A stretch of DNA of 64,000 bases, from the NCBI GenBank assembly GCA_034435835.1, contig DAOTWF010000017.1, positions 1 to 64,000 on the forward strand, given 5' to 3'. The notes under the pieces were generated by a model that made no database searches, was not told where the DNA came from, and was given only the letters and a program-made list of their open reading frames with translations. The translations under genes were made by a program, and so were the position numbers. The stretch's first letter is position 1. Each line of letters begins with the position of its first letter. Below are positions 1 through 7,452 of this stretch, piece by piece. This stretch comes from CALJTV01 sp034435835. GTDB lineage: Bacteria; Chloroflexota; Dehalococcoidia; GIF9; UBA5629.

Positions 1-633
1 CATCAGTGGTATCGGTGTCCCAGATGCGGTGCCCAGGTCGCTTTTGGGATGAGGTTTTGTGGCAGCTGTGGAATACAGCTGTTCTGGCCTACCCAACCAA
101 CTCAGCAACCCCCGCCTATCTATCACCAGCAACAGCAATTTGGCTCTAGATTACAGGTCATTCCCACCGGTGACGTAGAGGCAATCCGTCCCTATTGCGC
201 GGGATTCTGGAGGCGCTTTGCAGCGTATATCATTGACAGCATAATTTTGGTGATTGGAGAATTAATTTTTATTGCAGTCTTTTTTATTGCAGTCTTTTCT
301 GCTACTGGAGGACTCTCAACGGAAATACCTGATGATTACGTAATAGCATTTTGGTTTGCTTACAACATACTAACCTTCGTTCTGCCATGGCTCTATTTTA
401 CAGCGTTTGAAGCTTCATCAAAACAAGCAACACCGGGGAAAATGGCAATGGGAATTATTGTAACGGACCTAAAGGGCAACCGCATTTCTTTTGGTCGTGC
501 CAATGGTAGATATTGGAGCAAGATAATTTCTACAGCCATCTTGCTGATTGGTTACATAATGATAGGGTTTACAGAAAAGAAACAAGGCCTGCACGATATA
601 ATAGCCGACACGCTGGTCTTGAAGAAGTCGTGA
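1..633 (+). CDS. RDD family membrane protein with N-terminal zinc ribbon (5' partial)
   Basis: The frame is open from base 1, so the start lies outside the window; a Met codon at 49 falls inside the zinc ribbon and is not the real start. Bases 1-75 encode a double-CxxC ribbon (CPRC then CGSC), followed by a Gln/Pro-rich linker. The RDD domain begins near base 200 with FWRRFAAYIID and has three or four hydrophobic segments. The typical signature ATPGKMAMGI and the closing GLHDIIADTLV are present. RDD proteins are small integral membrane proteins of mostly unknown, possibly transport-related, function. It probably ends a transcription unit, since the next frame is broken. Confidence 0.85.
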   Translation, partial: HQWYRCPRCGAQVAFGMRFCGSCGIQLFWPTQPTQQPPPIYHQQQQFGSRLQVIPTGDVEAIRPYCAGFWRRFAAYIIDSIILVIGELIFIAVFFIAVFSATGGLSTEIPDDYVIAFWFAYNILTFVLPWLYFTAFEASSKQATPGKMAMGIIVTDLKGNRISFGRANGRYWSKIISTAILLIGYIMIGFTEKKQGLHDIIADTLVLKKS

Positions 634-863
634 GCTGGGGGTGAAAAATGGAGCAGATTACTTGGGGTATCCTATGTGGCCCTTTCTGGAGGACTAATCG
701 TGTTGGTGTACGCATTGGTTAAGCCGGTGCCACATTGCCCTCAGTGTGGGAAACAGCTCCCGAGGTTCAGAAAGCCAAGGACCAAGCACCAGGCACTCTG
801 GGGTGGTTGACTCGTTCAGACTGTGGCTGCGAGGTGGATGGTAAAGGCGAAAAGCAGAGATAA
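634..863 (+). pseudogene. Frameshifted small membrane zinc-ribbon protein
   Basis: Directly after the RDD stop, frame 1 runs open and encodes a hydrophobic segment (VALSGGLIVLVYALV), then CPQCGKQLP, then FRKPRTKHQALWGG and a stop at 808-810. The expected second half, a CGCEVD stretch with the other ribbon cysteines, follows in the next frame and ends at the TAA at 861-863. I recognise the pattern (one TM helix, CPxCG, KxxxQALWGG, CGCE) as that of a family of short membrane zinc-ribbon proteins, so a one-base change appears to have split it. The first Cys pair of the second ribbon half is also degraded, which supports decay rather than a sequencing slip. Confidence 0.5.
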
Positions 864-971
864 AGGGGATTTTCGCCGCACACTCACAATTCAGATAAAT
901 TATTTAGGTAGTTCACTCGGGGCATGGCTCTTAAAGCGTCTGCTAGTTCTGAAGCCCCGGTTGTCTCACTT

Positions 972-1319
972 TTACTGACGACACACAGTTAATTGATAAA
1001 CCACGAAACTATCATTATGGGTGGTACAGAAAGTTAAACTCTCACAAGCCATGTGGATGGCGCCGACATGCCCTGTTTCGGTCGGCGGAACCTGCCATTC
1101 GAATGCAATGTGGTCCCGCGGGTGCCATAGCCTGTAGCTATCGTTGTCAATGTTGTCCCACCACCAGTCGATCATCTCAGGTGTAACGCCGCGTAACCGG
1201 TGTTCAACAACCAGAGCCACCGTCTTGCCGCCCGGTAACTTCTTTGTAGACCGTGTGCCAGGGGTTATGACAGACGTTTTCACCACCCTCAACCCCCTCT
1301 GACAAACCCCCTCTGACAA
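972..1319 (-). pseudogene. Remnant of a DAPG/phloretin-hydrolase-like gene
   Basis: The reading frame encodes about 100 residues with a well conserved look: VVEHRLRGVTPEMIDWWWDN, LWHPRDHIAFEW and GHVGAIHMACE. These resemble the core of the DAPG (PhlG-type) hydrolase-like family, whose members are usually more than twice as long and cleave C-C bonds of acylated phenols. The frame stops soon after GHVGAIH, and no plausible N-terminal part or ribosome-binding site lies upstream, where the strand is occupied by the riboswitch. I therefore call it a fragment. The family assignment is from memory of the motif and is only moderately sure. Confidence 0.4.
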
Positions 1320-1379
1320 GCTGCAGTCCCGCGCAGTTCAGAGACTTGCACGGTGCTCGCATCTGGCATACAATGGTGG

Positions 1380-1450
1380 CTGAAGCGATGAGGCTCGCTG
1401 GGGGATAACCCGAAAAGCCCTTTTTAAGGGGATGATAGCCTCTACCGGTC
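1380..1450 (+). promoter_or_regulatory. Fluoride riboswitch (crcB motif) aptamer
   Basis: The stretch fits the crcB RNA architecture. Hairpin AGCG/CGCT (1384-1387 with 1396-1399) encloses the loop AUGAGGCU. A linker containing AUAACCC follows, then hairpin CCCTT/AAGGG (1418-1422 with 1426-1430), then GAUGAU-AGCCU-CUAC. The loop bases AGGCT (1391-1395) are complementary to AGCCT (1437-1441), which is the defining pseudoknot of this class. The 3' pseudoknot strand is also the 5' arm of the terminator at 1438-1470, so ligand binding would be expected to block termination (ON switch). The linker between the two hairpins is longer and more G-rich than in examples I remember. Confidence 0.72.
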
Positions 1451-1470
1451 TTTGCGGTAGAGGCTTTTTT
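1438..1470 (+). terminator. Riboswitch-controlled intrinsic terminator
   Basis: Stem GCCTCTACCG (1438-1447) pairs perfectly with CGGTAGAGGC (1455-1464) and is followed directly by six T. Its 5' arm contains the last strand of the fluoride aptamer pseudoknot, so the two structures exclude each other. Genes at 1495-2336 lie downstream of it. Confidence 0.85.
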
Positions 1471-1494
1471 CATAATGGCACAGGCTTGGAGCAG

Positions 1495-1833
1495 ATGTTC
1501 CGGGCTAATAACAGGAAAAAGAGAAATAGGCAGTCAAAACCGGTAATCGAGGTGACCATAGATGCCGCCACTTACGAGCGGCTAAGAGGGCTGGCTCGTG
1601 CCCATGGTGTGTCACAGGACGAAGGACTACTCTGCGCTTTAAGGCGCGGCATGGAGGACTACTGGCTGCACATCGCCCAGTGCGAAAGGCAGCGGTACCG
1701 GTCCCTCCAGAAGGTATTCGCCCAGGCGAAACGGGACAGCGAGCTGCTCGAAGCGCTCATCCAGCAGAACATCCGCTTCCGCCAGGTCCTGGATGACAGA
1801 GGGCGGGAACCAGAAAATTGGAGAGAGCGATGA
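1495..1833 (+). CDS. Unrecognised protein with ribbon-helix-helix-like N-terminus, behind fluoride riboswitch
   Basis: 112 residues from the ATG at 1495, preceded closely by GGAG; a longer frame would begin inside the terminator and was not used. The N-terminus is basic (NNRKKRNRQ). It is followed by a strand-like segment VIEVTIDAATYERLRGLA and a helix, the layout of a ribbon-helix-helix DNA-binding protein. The C-terminal half is a charged helix rich in Gln, Arg and Glu. The stop overlaps the start of the next gene (ATGA), so the two are very likely translated together. I do not recognise a family. Nothing in it suggests a fluoride channel or a known fluoride-resistance enzyme. Confidence 0.6.
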   Translation: MFRANNRKKRNRQSKPVIEVTIDAATYERLRGLARAHGVSQDEGLLCALRRGMEDYWLHIAQCERQRYRSLQKVFAQAKRDSELLEALIQQNIRFRQVLDDRGREPENWRER

Positions 1834-2336
1834 AGTTTAATCCCGCGGGAAAACCGGACAAAAAATCTGCGCCCGCTCAAAACGACCAGCCTGCACCCCC
1901 GCTGTGGGTTCTGGAGGTCAAAGAAAGCAGTGGCAGGGTGCACCTGCGAATAGCGCTGTCGCCCGATTTCTCCCGCGAACTGTACCAGTTCCTGGAGCAA
2001 AAAGGGTTTGTCTCCTACGGACATGAGGCGGACGGCATCGCCCTGTTGCTAGAGTTCGGCTGCTCCACAGAAAGCCACGAGGAAATGCAGCAGGATACGG
2101 AGGCAATGCGCCGGGACGGTGCGCACTATGCCGCCATGAGCTTCCAGACCGCAGAGTACTACGCCAAGAACAGCGCCATCGCCATGGGGCTCCGCTTCCA
2201 TCTGCAGGAGAACCGGTTACTGAAGAAAAGGCTGAAGGAGCAGGGGCTCGGTGAACTCGTCACCGAAGACGAGTGGGACAGGTGGGACGAGGACACCATA
2301 GTAGAACTCTACCGCAGATACGTCTTCTGCAGATAG
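1830..2336 (+). CDS. Unrecognised cytoplasmic protein, translationally coupled
   Basis: 168 residues from the ATG at 1830, which shares ATGA with the preceding stop and has GGAGAGAG upstream. The first 30 residues are Pro/Lys/Ala-rich and probably disordered. A central part (LWVLEVKESSGRVHLRIAL) looks like paired beta strands and is followed by a helical, acidic C-terminus with a WDRWDEDT segment. There is no signal peptide, membrane segment or metal motif. With its partner it could be a regulator/effector or toxin-antitoxin-like pair, but that is only a guess from the size, the overlap and the RHH-like partner. Confidence 0.6.
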   Translation: MKFNPAGKPDKKSAPAQNDQPAPPLWVLEVKESSGRVHLRIALSPDFSRELYQFLEQKGFVSYGHEADGIALLLEFGCSTESHEEMQQDTEAMRRDGAHYAAMSFQTAEYYAKNSAIAMGLRFHLQENRLLKKRLKEQGLGELVTEDEWDRWDEDTIVELYRRYVFCR

Positions 2337-2352
2337 CCGAACGGCAGCGCTG

Positions 2353-2382
2353 TGGACATGAAGCCCCACGTTCTGCTATACT
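2353..2382 (+). promoter_or_regulatory. Putative sigma-70 promoter for the UbiA gene
   Basis: TGGACA, an 18-base spacer and TATACT preceded by TGC (extended -10). Transcription would start only a few bases before the ATG at 2393, so the UbiA message may be nearly leaderless. Confidence 0.45.
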
Positions 2383-2392
2383 GAATGGGCCT

Positions 2393-3286
2393 ATGAACCT
2401 GAAACTCTGGTTTCTTGAGACCAGACCCCAGTTCCTTTTGCTTTCGGTAGTGCTGGCTTTTCTCGGTACCTGCATCGCCTGGTATGACGGTGCCTTTCAC
2501 TTCTGGCATGCCGTGCTCGCCTTCTTCGGCTTGCTCTTCTGCCACATCGCCGTCAACGTGCTCAACGATTACCATGACTACCGCAGCGGCATAGACCTGA
2601 GGACACAGCGCACCCCGTTCAGCGGCGGCAGCGGCTTCCTGCCGGCGGCAGTGCTCCAGCCGGAGCCCACCATGTGGTTCGGTCTCACCAGCTTCCTCCT
2701 CGCCGTGCCCATCGGTATCTACTTCGTGCTGGTCAAGGGCTGGCTGCTCTTACCTGTCCTCATAGTCGGCGCCATCTGCATCCTGCTCTATACCCCTCTC
2801 TTCACCAGACTGGGCTACCCCGAATGGGCACCGGGCGTGGGGCTGGGCTCCCTGCCTGTCCTCGGCGCCTATTTTGTCCAGACCGGAGAATACACCCTCC
2901 CCATCCTTTTCGCTTCCATACCCTCGGGCATACTCGTCTGCAATCTGCTGCTCCTCAACGAGTTCCCCGACATCGAGGCTGACAGAAGCGGCGGCAGGAA
3001 GACCATGCCCATAGTCCTTGGCGGCAGAAAGGCAGCGCTGGTATACTCCATCCTCACCGGTATGGTCTATGTCTGGGTGGTCACCGGTGTGGCAGCCAGA
3101 ATCATGCCCGTCCATACCCTCATCGCCCTGCTCACCATCCCCTTCGCCGTAAAAGCCATCCAGGGAGCCCTCAACTATCAGGACCCCGGAAAGCTCATGC
3201 CCGGGCTGGCAAACAACGTGCTCGTCGTCCTCGTCACCCAGCTCCTCCTCGGCATCGGCTACCTGCTGGCGGGGATATTCTCTTAA
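2393..3286 (+). CDS. UbiA-family prenyltransferase
   Basis: 297 residues of a polytopic membrane protein with about eight hydrophobic segments. Both Asp-rich substrate/Mg motifs of the UbiA superfamily are present: NDYHDYRSGID (Asn58 to Asp68) and NEFPDIEAD (Asn189 to Asp197). Family members transfer a polyprenyl chain from its diphosphate to an aromatic or other acceptor in the membrane. The pattern around the first motif is closest to MenA-like dihydroxynaphthoate polyprenyltransferases, but no menaquinone genes are next to it. The ATG at 2393 is chosen because the protein begins MNLKLWFLETRPQF, the usual start of the family; an in-frame extension upstream overlaps the previous gene. Four bases separate it from the radical SAM gene. 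Confidence 0.85.
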   Translation: MNLKLWFLETRPQFLLLSVVLAFLGTCIAWYDGAFHFWHAVLAFFGLLFCHIAVNVLNDYHDYRSGIDLRTQRTPFSGGSGFLPAAVLQPEPTMWFGLTSFLLAVPIGIYFVLVKGWLLLPVLIVGAICILLYTPLFTRLGYPEWAPGVGLGSLPVLGAYFVQTGEYTLPILFASIPSGILVCNLLLLNEFPDIEADRSGGRKTMPIVLGGRKAALVYSILTGMVYVWVVTGVAARIMPVHTLIALLTIPFAVKAIQGALNYQDPGKLMPGLANNVLVVLVTQLLLGIGYLLAGIFS

Positions 3287-3289
3287 GTC

Positions 3290-4993
3290 ATGCCCTTCGA
3301 CCTCGTCCTCCTTCACGCCCCCAGCGTCTACGATTTCCGCAAGAAGACCATACTCTACGGACCGGTGAGCGACCTCATCCCCCCTTCCCCCGTCTTCGAG
3401 ATGTACCCCATCGGGCTTGCCAGCATCGCAGAATATCTGGAGCGCCATGGCTACCGCGTCCGCATCGTCAACCTCGCCGTGCGCATGATGCGGGATAAGG
3501 ACTTCGACGCCGAGAAGGTCATCATCCGGCTTGAGGCGCCCATCTTCGGCATCGACCTCCACTGGATGGTGCACTGCCACGGTTCGGTGGAGATAGCTAA
3601 ACTTATAAAGAAGCACCACCCCCAGTCAAAGGTAATCTTCGGCGGCTTCTCCTCCACCTATTTCTACCGCGAGCTTTTGCAGCACCGCGAAATAGACTTC
3701 GTCCTCAGGGGCGATTCCACCGAAAAGCCCTTCCTGCGGCTTATGGACGCCCTCAGAAACGGCGGCGACCTGAGCAAAATACCCAACCTCGCCTGGAAGG
3801 ACGAGAAGGGCAACCTGCAGGAAAACCCGTTCACCCACGTGCCCGATGACGTCAGCGATGTCATGCTCGACCACTACGGCTATGTGGTTCGCTCGGTCAT
3901 TCGCGACCGCGACCTTTTGAGCTACACGCCGGTGAGCGACTGGACACGCTACCCCATCACCGCGGTCATCACCTGCCGGGGCTGCAACCAGAACTGCATC
4001 ATCTGCGGCGGCTCGCAAACCACATTCCGTAGCTGCTACCGGCGCCAGAAGCCGGTGTTCCGCTCCCCAGAAGCGGTGGTACGGGATATAAAGCAAATCT
4101 CCCGCTTCAGCAATGGTCCCATCTTCATCCTCGGCGACCTGCGCGAGCCCGGAAACGGCTATGCCGAAATGGTCTTCGATGCCCTCACCCAGCTACGCCC
4201 TAGAAACCGCTTCATCCTGGAGCTTTTCTATCCCGCAGACAAAGAGTTCATCAGCAGGATGGCAGGGGCATGCCCCGGCTTCTACCTCGAGATCTCCCCC
4301 GAATCGCACGACCCCGAGATAAGAAAAATTATCGGCAGGCCGTACTCCACAGAGGAGATGGAAAAGACCTTCGAATATGCCCTGGAGGCTGGCTGCAGCC
4401 GACTGGACGTGTTCTTCATGATCGGTCTGCCCAGACAGACGCCGGCATCGGTCATGGCGACCATAGACTACTGCGACCACCTTCTGGAGAGGTTCAGAGG
4501 GGATAAGCGGCTATCTCTGTTCATCTCACCGCTGGCACCGTTCCTCGACCCCGGCAGCATCGCCTTCGAATCGCCGGAGCGCTTCGGCTACACCGTCCTC
4601 TTCCGCACACTCGCGGAGCACCGCCGCGCCATCGCCTCACCGAGCTGGAAATACTCGCTGAATTACGAAACAGAGTGGCTCTCCCGCCAGCAACTGGTGG
4701 ACGTCTCCTACGAGGCTATCCGCCGGCTGAACCGCCTGAGGGTGAAGTACCAGACCGTGCCCCGGGAGCTGGCGGACATCGCCGAAAGGCGCCTCAATGC
4801 CGCCGAGGAGATGGCGCACCGCCTGGACGACCTGCTGGCAAGGGGGGACTACGATGGGATAGAGCGACTGAAGCCCCAGGTGGACCAGATAAACGCCTTC
4901 CCCGTCCCCGAGAAAATCCAGCTCGAAGTACCGCCGCCGCTTCTCAGGATTAAACCTTTCCGCGCCCTGTGGTATGCTTTAACCGGACAATAA
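3290..4993 (+). CDS. B12-binding domain radical SAM protein
   Basis: 567 residues. The N-terminal 150 look like a cobalamin-binding domain (LVLLHAPSVYDF, YPIGLASIAEYLERHGY, a Rossmann-like alternation). A radical SAM core follows with the cluster motif C232-x3-C236-x2-C239 in CRGCNQNCIIC and a later GLPRQT segment. The C-terminal 150 residues are helical. Such enzymes use a 5'-deoxyadenosyl radical, often for methyl transfer or ring chemistry. The layout recalls the Ta0216-type group of uncharacterised B12/radical SAM proteins. The start is 3 bases after the UbiA stop, so the two form an operon, which hints at work on the same prenylated lipid or cofactor. Confidence 0.85.
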   Translation: MPFDLVLLHAPSVYDFRKKTILYGPVSDLIPPSPVFEMYPIGLASIAEYLERHGYRVRIVNLAVRMMRDKDFDAEKVIIRLEAPIFGIDLHWMVHCHGSVEIAKLIKKHHPQSKVIFGGFSSTYFYRELLQHREIDFVLRGDSTEKPFLRLMDALRNGGDLSKIPNLAWKDEKGNLQENPFTHVPDDVSDVMLDHYGYVVRSVIRDRDLLSYTPVSDWTRYPITAVITCRGCNQNCIICGGSQTTFRSCYRRQKPVFRSPEAVVRDIKQISRFSNGPIFILGDLREPGNGYAEMVFDALTQLRPRNRFILELFYPADKEFISRMAGACPGFYLEISPESHDPEIRKIIGRPYSTEEMEKTFEYALEAGCSRLDVFFMIGLPRQTPASVMATIDYCDHLLERFRGDKRLSLFISPLAPFLDPGSIAFESPERFGYTVLFRTLAEHRRAIASPSWKYSLNYETEWLSRQQLVDVSYEAIRRLNRLRVKYQTVPRELADIAERRLNAAEEMAHRLDDLLARGDYDGIERLKPQVDQINAFPVPEKIQLEVPPPLLRIKPFRALWYALTGQ

Positions 4994-5019
4994 CCACGCC
5001 GGGCACCGCAGAAAAGAAC

Positions 5020-5808
5020 ATGGCAAGGCAGAGACTGGACATCCTTCTCGTCGCCAGAGGACTGGCAGAGAGCCGCAGCCAGGCACAGGCGCTGATTATG
5101 GCGGGAAAGGTAACCGTGGCGGGCAAGCCCGTCACTAAGCCGGGCACGCTGGCGACTGAAGACACCACCATAGAGGTCAAAGAAAGGCTGCCTTATGTCA
5201 GCCGCGGCGGCGTCAAACTGGCTCATGCCCTTGATGAGTTCAAAATAGACGTCACCGGGCTCACCGTCATGGACATCGGCGCCTCCACCGGCGGCTTCAC
5301 CGACTGCCTGCTCCAGCACGGCGCCACAAAGGTCTACGCCATAGACGTGGGCTATGGGCAACTGGACTACAGGCTGCGCACCGACCCCAGGGTGGTGGTG
5401 ATGGAGCGGGTCAACGCCCACCATCCCTTCCCTCTGCCGGAAAAGGCAGACCTGGCAACCATAGACGTCTCCTTTATCTCGGTAACAAAAATCATCCCCA
5501 ACGTCCTTGAGCACCTCACCGCCCCGGGCTACATCATCGTGCTCCTCAAGCCCCAGTTCGAGGCGCAGCATCATGAGGTGGGCAAGGGCGGCATCATCAG
5601 GGATCCAAAAGCCCACGCCAGGATACTGGGCAGGTTCATCCGCTGGGCGGTGGACAATAATCTCAGGCTGCGCGGGCTTGTACCCTCGCCCATACCCGGC
5701 GCCGAGGGCAACCGGGAGTTCTTCTTCCTGCTACAGCAGCGGGGACTCACTAACGCTCAGACCGCACCGCAAAGCGAGGTGAAACAATGGGGAAAGAGGT
5801 CACTCTGA
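5020..5808 (+). CDS. tlyA: TlyA family rRNA 2'-O-methyltransferase/hemolysin-like protein
   Basis: 262 residues, a normal length. An S4 RNA-binding domain occupies residues 1-60 (RLDILLVARGLAESRSQAQA). An FtsJ-like Rossmann methyltransferase follows with the SAM motif MDIGASTGGFTD (84-95) and IDVGYGQLDYRLR. TlyA methylates 2'-hydroxyls in 16S and 23S rRNA in mycobacteria and modulates capreomycin sensitivity. The ATG at 5020 gives the standard MARQRLD start; the open frame upstream overlaps the preceding gene. Its 3' end overlaps the next gene by 22 bases, indicating coupling. Confidence 0.92.
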   Translation: MARQRLDILLVARGLAESRSQAQALIMAGKVTVAGKPVTKPGTLATEDTTIEVKERLPYVSRGGVKLAHALDEFKIDVTGLTVMDIGASTGGFTDCLLQHGATKVYAIDVGYGQLDYRLRTDPRVVVMERVNAHHPFPLPEKADLATIDVSFISVTKIIPNVLEHLTAPGYIIVLLKPQFEAQHHEVGKGGIIRDPKAHARILGRFIRWAVDNNLRLRGLVPSPIPGAEGNREFFFLLQQRGLTNAQTAPQSEVKQWGKRSL

Positions 5809-6554
5809 AAGCCGATGGTCTCTCTTTACCCGGAGAGCTCCATTTTCCCGAAGGTGCAGAGCCGCCGTATCGGGCGCTGGTAATCTGCCATGGCATCCCC
5901 TCGGGAGCACCCAGAGACCCCGCCGATAGCGGCTATCCCGGGATGGCGGAGAGGTTCGCAGCCGCCGGTTTCCTCGTCCTCATTTTCAACTTCCGTGGCT
6001 GCGGTGAGGCGGAGGGCAACATAGACATGCTCGGCTGGACGCGCGACCTCGAAGCCGCCCTGGACTATATGGCAGCTTTGAACGAGGTTGATGCTTCCCG
6101 CCTGTTCCTCCTCGGCTCCAGCGGCGGCGCTGCCGTCAGCGTTTATGTGGCTGCTGCCGACCCCAGGGTGGCTGGAGTGGTCACCTTCGCCTGCCCCGCC
6201 GAGTTCGGCTTCCCCAACGATAGCGAAAGGGCAAAGGGCTTGGTGGAGCGCTTCCGCACCATCGGCTTGATAAGGGACGCCGATTTCCCGCCGTCACTGC
6301 AGGACTGGCTCAGCGGCTTTAAAGAGGTCTCGCCCATCCAGTATATTCATAAAATTTCCCCGCGCCCGATATTTCTGATACACGGCGAAAAGGACGAGGT
6401 TGTCCCCGCGGAACATGCTCACCGCCTCTATGAGAAAGCAAACGAGCCCAGAGAGCTCCTCCTACTGCCCGGTGCGGGGCACCGCCTCCGCTTCGAGGAA
6501 AGGGCTGTCGCCGCCGCTCTAGACTGGCTGAAAAAACAGGCAGGGCTTGCCTGA
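5787..6554 (+). CDS. Alpha/beta hydrolase (acylpeptidase/esterase-like)
   Basis: 255 residues of a compact cytoplasmic alpha/beta hydrolase. The oxyanion-loop motif CHGIPSG is near residue 35, the nucleophile elbow GSSGG has Ser112, Asp203 lies in HGEKDEVVP and His232 in GAGHRL, giving a complete catalytic triad. RGCGEAEG is typical of the dienelactone hydrolase/S9-like esterase branch. Substrate unknown. Translation is coupled to tlyA through a 22-base overlap. Confidence 0.85.
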   Translation: MGKEVTLKADGLSLPGELHFPEGAEPPYRALVICHGIPSGAPRDPADSGYPGMAERFAAAGFLVLIFNFRGCGEAEGNIDMLGWTRDLEAALDYMAALNEVDASRLFLLGSSGGAAVSVYVAAADPRVAGVVTFACPAEFGFPNDSERAKGLVERFRTIGLIRDADFPPSLQDWLSGFKEVSPIQYIHKISPRPIFLIHGEKDEVVPAEHAHRLYEKANEPRELLLLPGAGHRLRFEERAVAAALDWLKKQAGLA

Positions 6555-6564
6555 ATCCACCCTA

Positions 6565-6593
6565 TTGACAATTCTGCCGTTTACACATACCAT
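6565..6593 (+). promoter_or_regulatory. Putative sigma-70 promoter for the TM2 gene
   Basis: Perfect -35 TTGACA at 6565-6570, 17-base spacer, -10 TACCAT at 6588-6593, ending 50 bases before the TM2-protein ATG. The same hexamer pair (TTGACC/TACCAT) recurs at 24015. Confidence 0.5.
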
Positions 6594-6643
6594 TGTCCCC
6601 AAGGAATTTCTTCTCACGAGCGACAAAATAGAGGGGGTGTCGA

Positions 6644-7033
6644 ATGTACTGTCGGAACTGTGGAAGAGAATTGGCTGAACAGGCAGTGTTCTGCCCCAGC
6701 TGCGGTGCTGCCCCAACCGCAGGCAATAAGTTCTGCCAGAACTGCGGTCAGCCCACCGATCCGGTGGCTGAGGTCTGCGTCAAGTGCGGGGTTAGGCTGG
6801 TCACCGGAGGCGAAAAGTCCAAGCTTGCTGCCGGACTTTTAGGGATATTCGTCGGCGGCTTGGGAGTCCACCGCTTCTACCTGGGCTATACCGGCATCGG
6901 CATCGCCCAGATCTTCGTCACCCTGCTCACCTTCGGCATCGGTGCCCTCTGGGGCTTCATCGAGGGCATCCTCATCCTAACAGGCGGCGGCATCAAGAAG
7001 GACGCCAAGGGCAGACCGCTCAGGGAAATCTAG
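6644..7033 (+). CDS. TM2 domain protein with tandem zinc ribbons
   Basis: 129 residues. Four CxxC pairs, C3/C6, C17/C20, C31/C34 and C45/C48, form two zinc ribbons (CRNC, CPSC, CQNC, CVKC). A TM2 domain follows from residue 60 with the signature LGGLGVHRFYLGYT and two transmembrane helices. TM2 proteins are small membrane proteins of unknown bacterial role. The start is set by the first ribbon cysteine, and a Gly-rich leader GGGGGTGTCGA precedes it. It is monocistronic, with its own promoter at 6565. Confidence 0.88.
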   Translation: MYCRNCGRELAEQAVFCPSCGAAPTAGNKFCQNCGQPTDPVAEVCVKCGVRLVTGGEKSKLAAGLLGIFVGGLGVHRFYLGYTGIGIAQIFVTLLTFGIGALWGFIEGILILTGGGIKKDAKGRPLREI

Positions 7034-7055
7034 AGCTCACGGCAGCGCTTTCTCA

Positions 7056-7277
7056 TCAGTCTTTCATCCGCGCCACCGTCCCGGCGCATTGGTCGCCACG
7101 TACGAAATCACAGTCCGCGGAATAACCCGAGAAGGCGCAAAGTCGGCAACGGAAATGGTGAGGCCTCAGCACCACATTGATGGTGTTCCAGTTGCGCATG
7201 GCGCCACCGTGTCCACCTACAAAACCCAGCGAGCCCATATCGGAAATTTCGGTTTCGGGTTGCTGGCGAGCATTCAT
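7056..7277 (-). CDS. Small cysteine-containing protein, unrecognised
   Basis: 73 residues on the minus strand. The case for a real gene is the strong Shine-Dalgarno AGAGGAGGAG seven bases before the ATG and a near-consensus promoter at 7391-7419. The N-terminus is rich in polar residues. The C-terminus has a Cys cluster (FRCRLC, then DCDF and QCAG) and a Gly-rich GFVGGHGGAM segment, suggesting a metal or redox site. No family recognised. It is divergent from the winged-helix regulator at 7453, which probably controls it. Confidence 0.55.
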   Translation of the reverse strand: MNARQQPETEISDMGSLGFVGGHGGAMRNWNTINVVLRPHHFRCRLCAFSGYSADCDFVRGDQCAGTVARMKD

Positions 7278-7339
7278 TTGCTATCTCCTCCTCTGACCAT
7301 GATAACCTTGTCCGTCCATATTCCAACGGGCATGAGATA

Positions 7340-7381
7340 CGAAATCCTGTATGCGAATAATACTTCGTACATTAGGATTCG
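7340..7381. promoter_or_regulatory. Imperfect palindrome, candidate operator in the divergent promoter region
   Basis: CGAAATCCTGTATGCGAA on the left matches the reverse complement of TTCGTACATTAGGATTCG on the right, apart from one-base offsets and a few mismatches. It sits just downstream of the minus-strand -10 at 7391-7396, where a bound regulator would block transcription of the small Cys gene. Confidence 0.45.
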
Positions 7382-7390
7382 TGGTTCGAT

Positions 7391-7419
7391 ATGTTACACT
7401 ATTACGCCAGCCTTGTCAA
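7391..7419 (-). promoter_or_regulatory. Near-consensus promoter for the small Cys-protein gene
   Basis: On the minus strand: -35 TTGACA (7414-7419), 17-base spacer, -10 TAACAT (7391-7396). The expected start is near 7385, giving a leader of about 100 bases that contains the palindrome at 7340-7381. Confidence 0.65.
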
Positions 7420-7452
7420 GGGGGTATCTGAGCGGGTAAAATATCACCGCAC

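Noticed and set aside
1204..1473. Minus-strand open frame covering the riboswitch
   Set aside because: It spans the aptamer and terminator and has no domain or ribosome-binding site.
7089..7439. Plus-strand open frame of 116 codons across the divergent promoter
   Set aside because: It runs through the promoter and palindrome, opposite a minus-strand gene with a strong Shine-Dalgarno.
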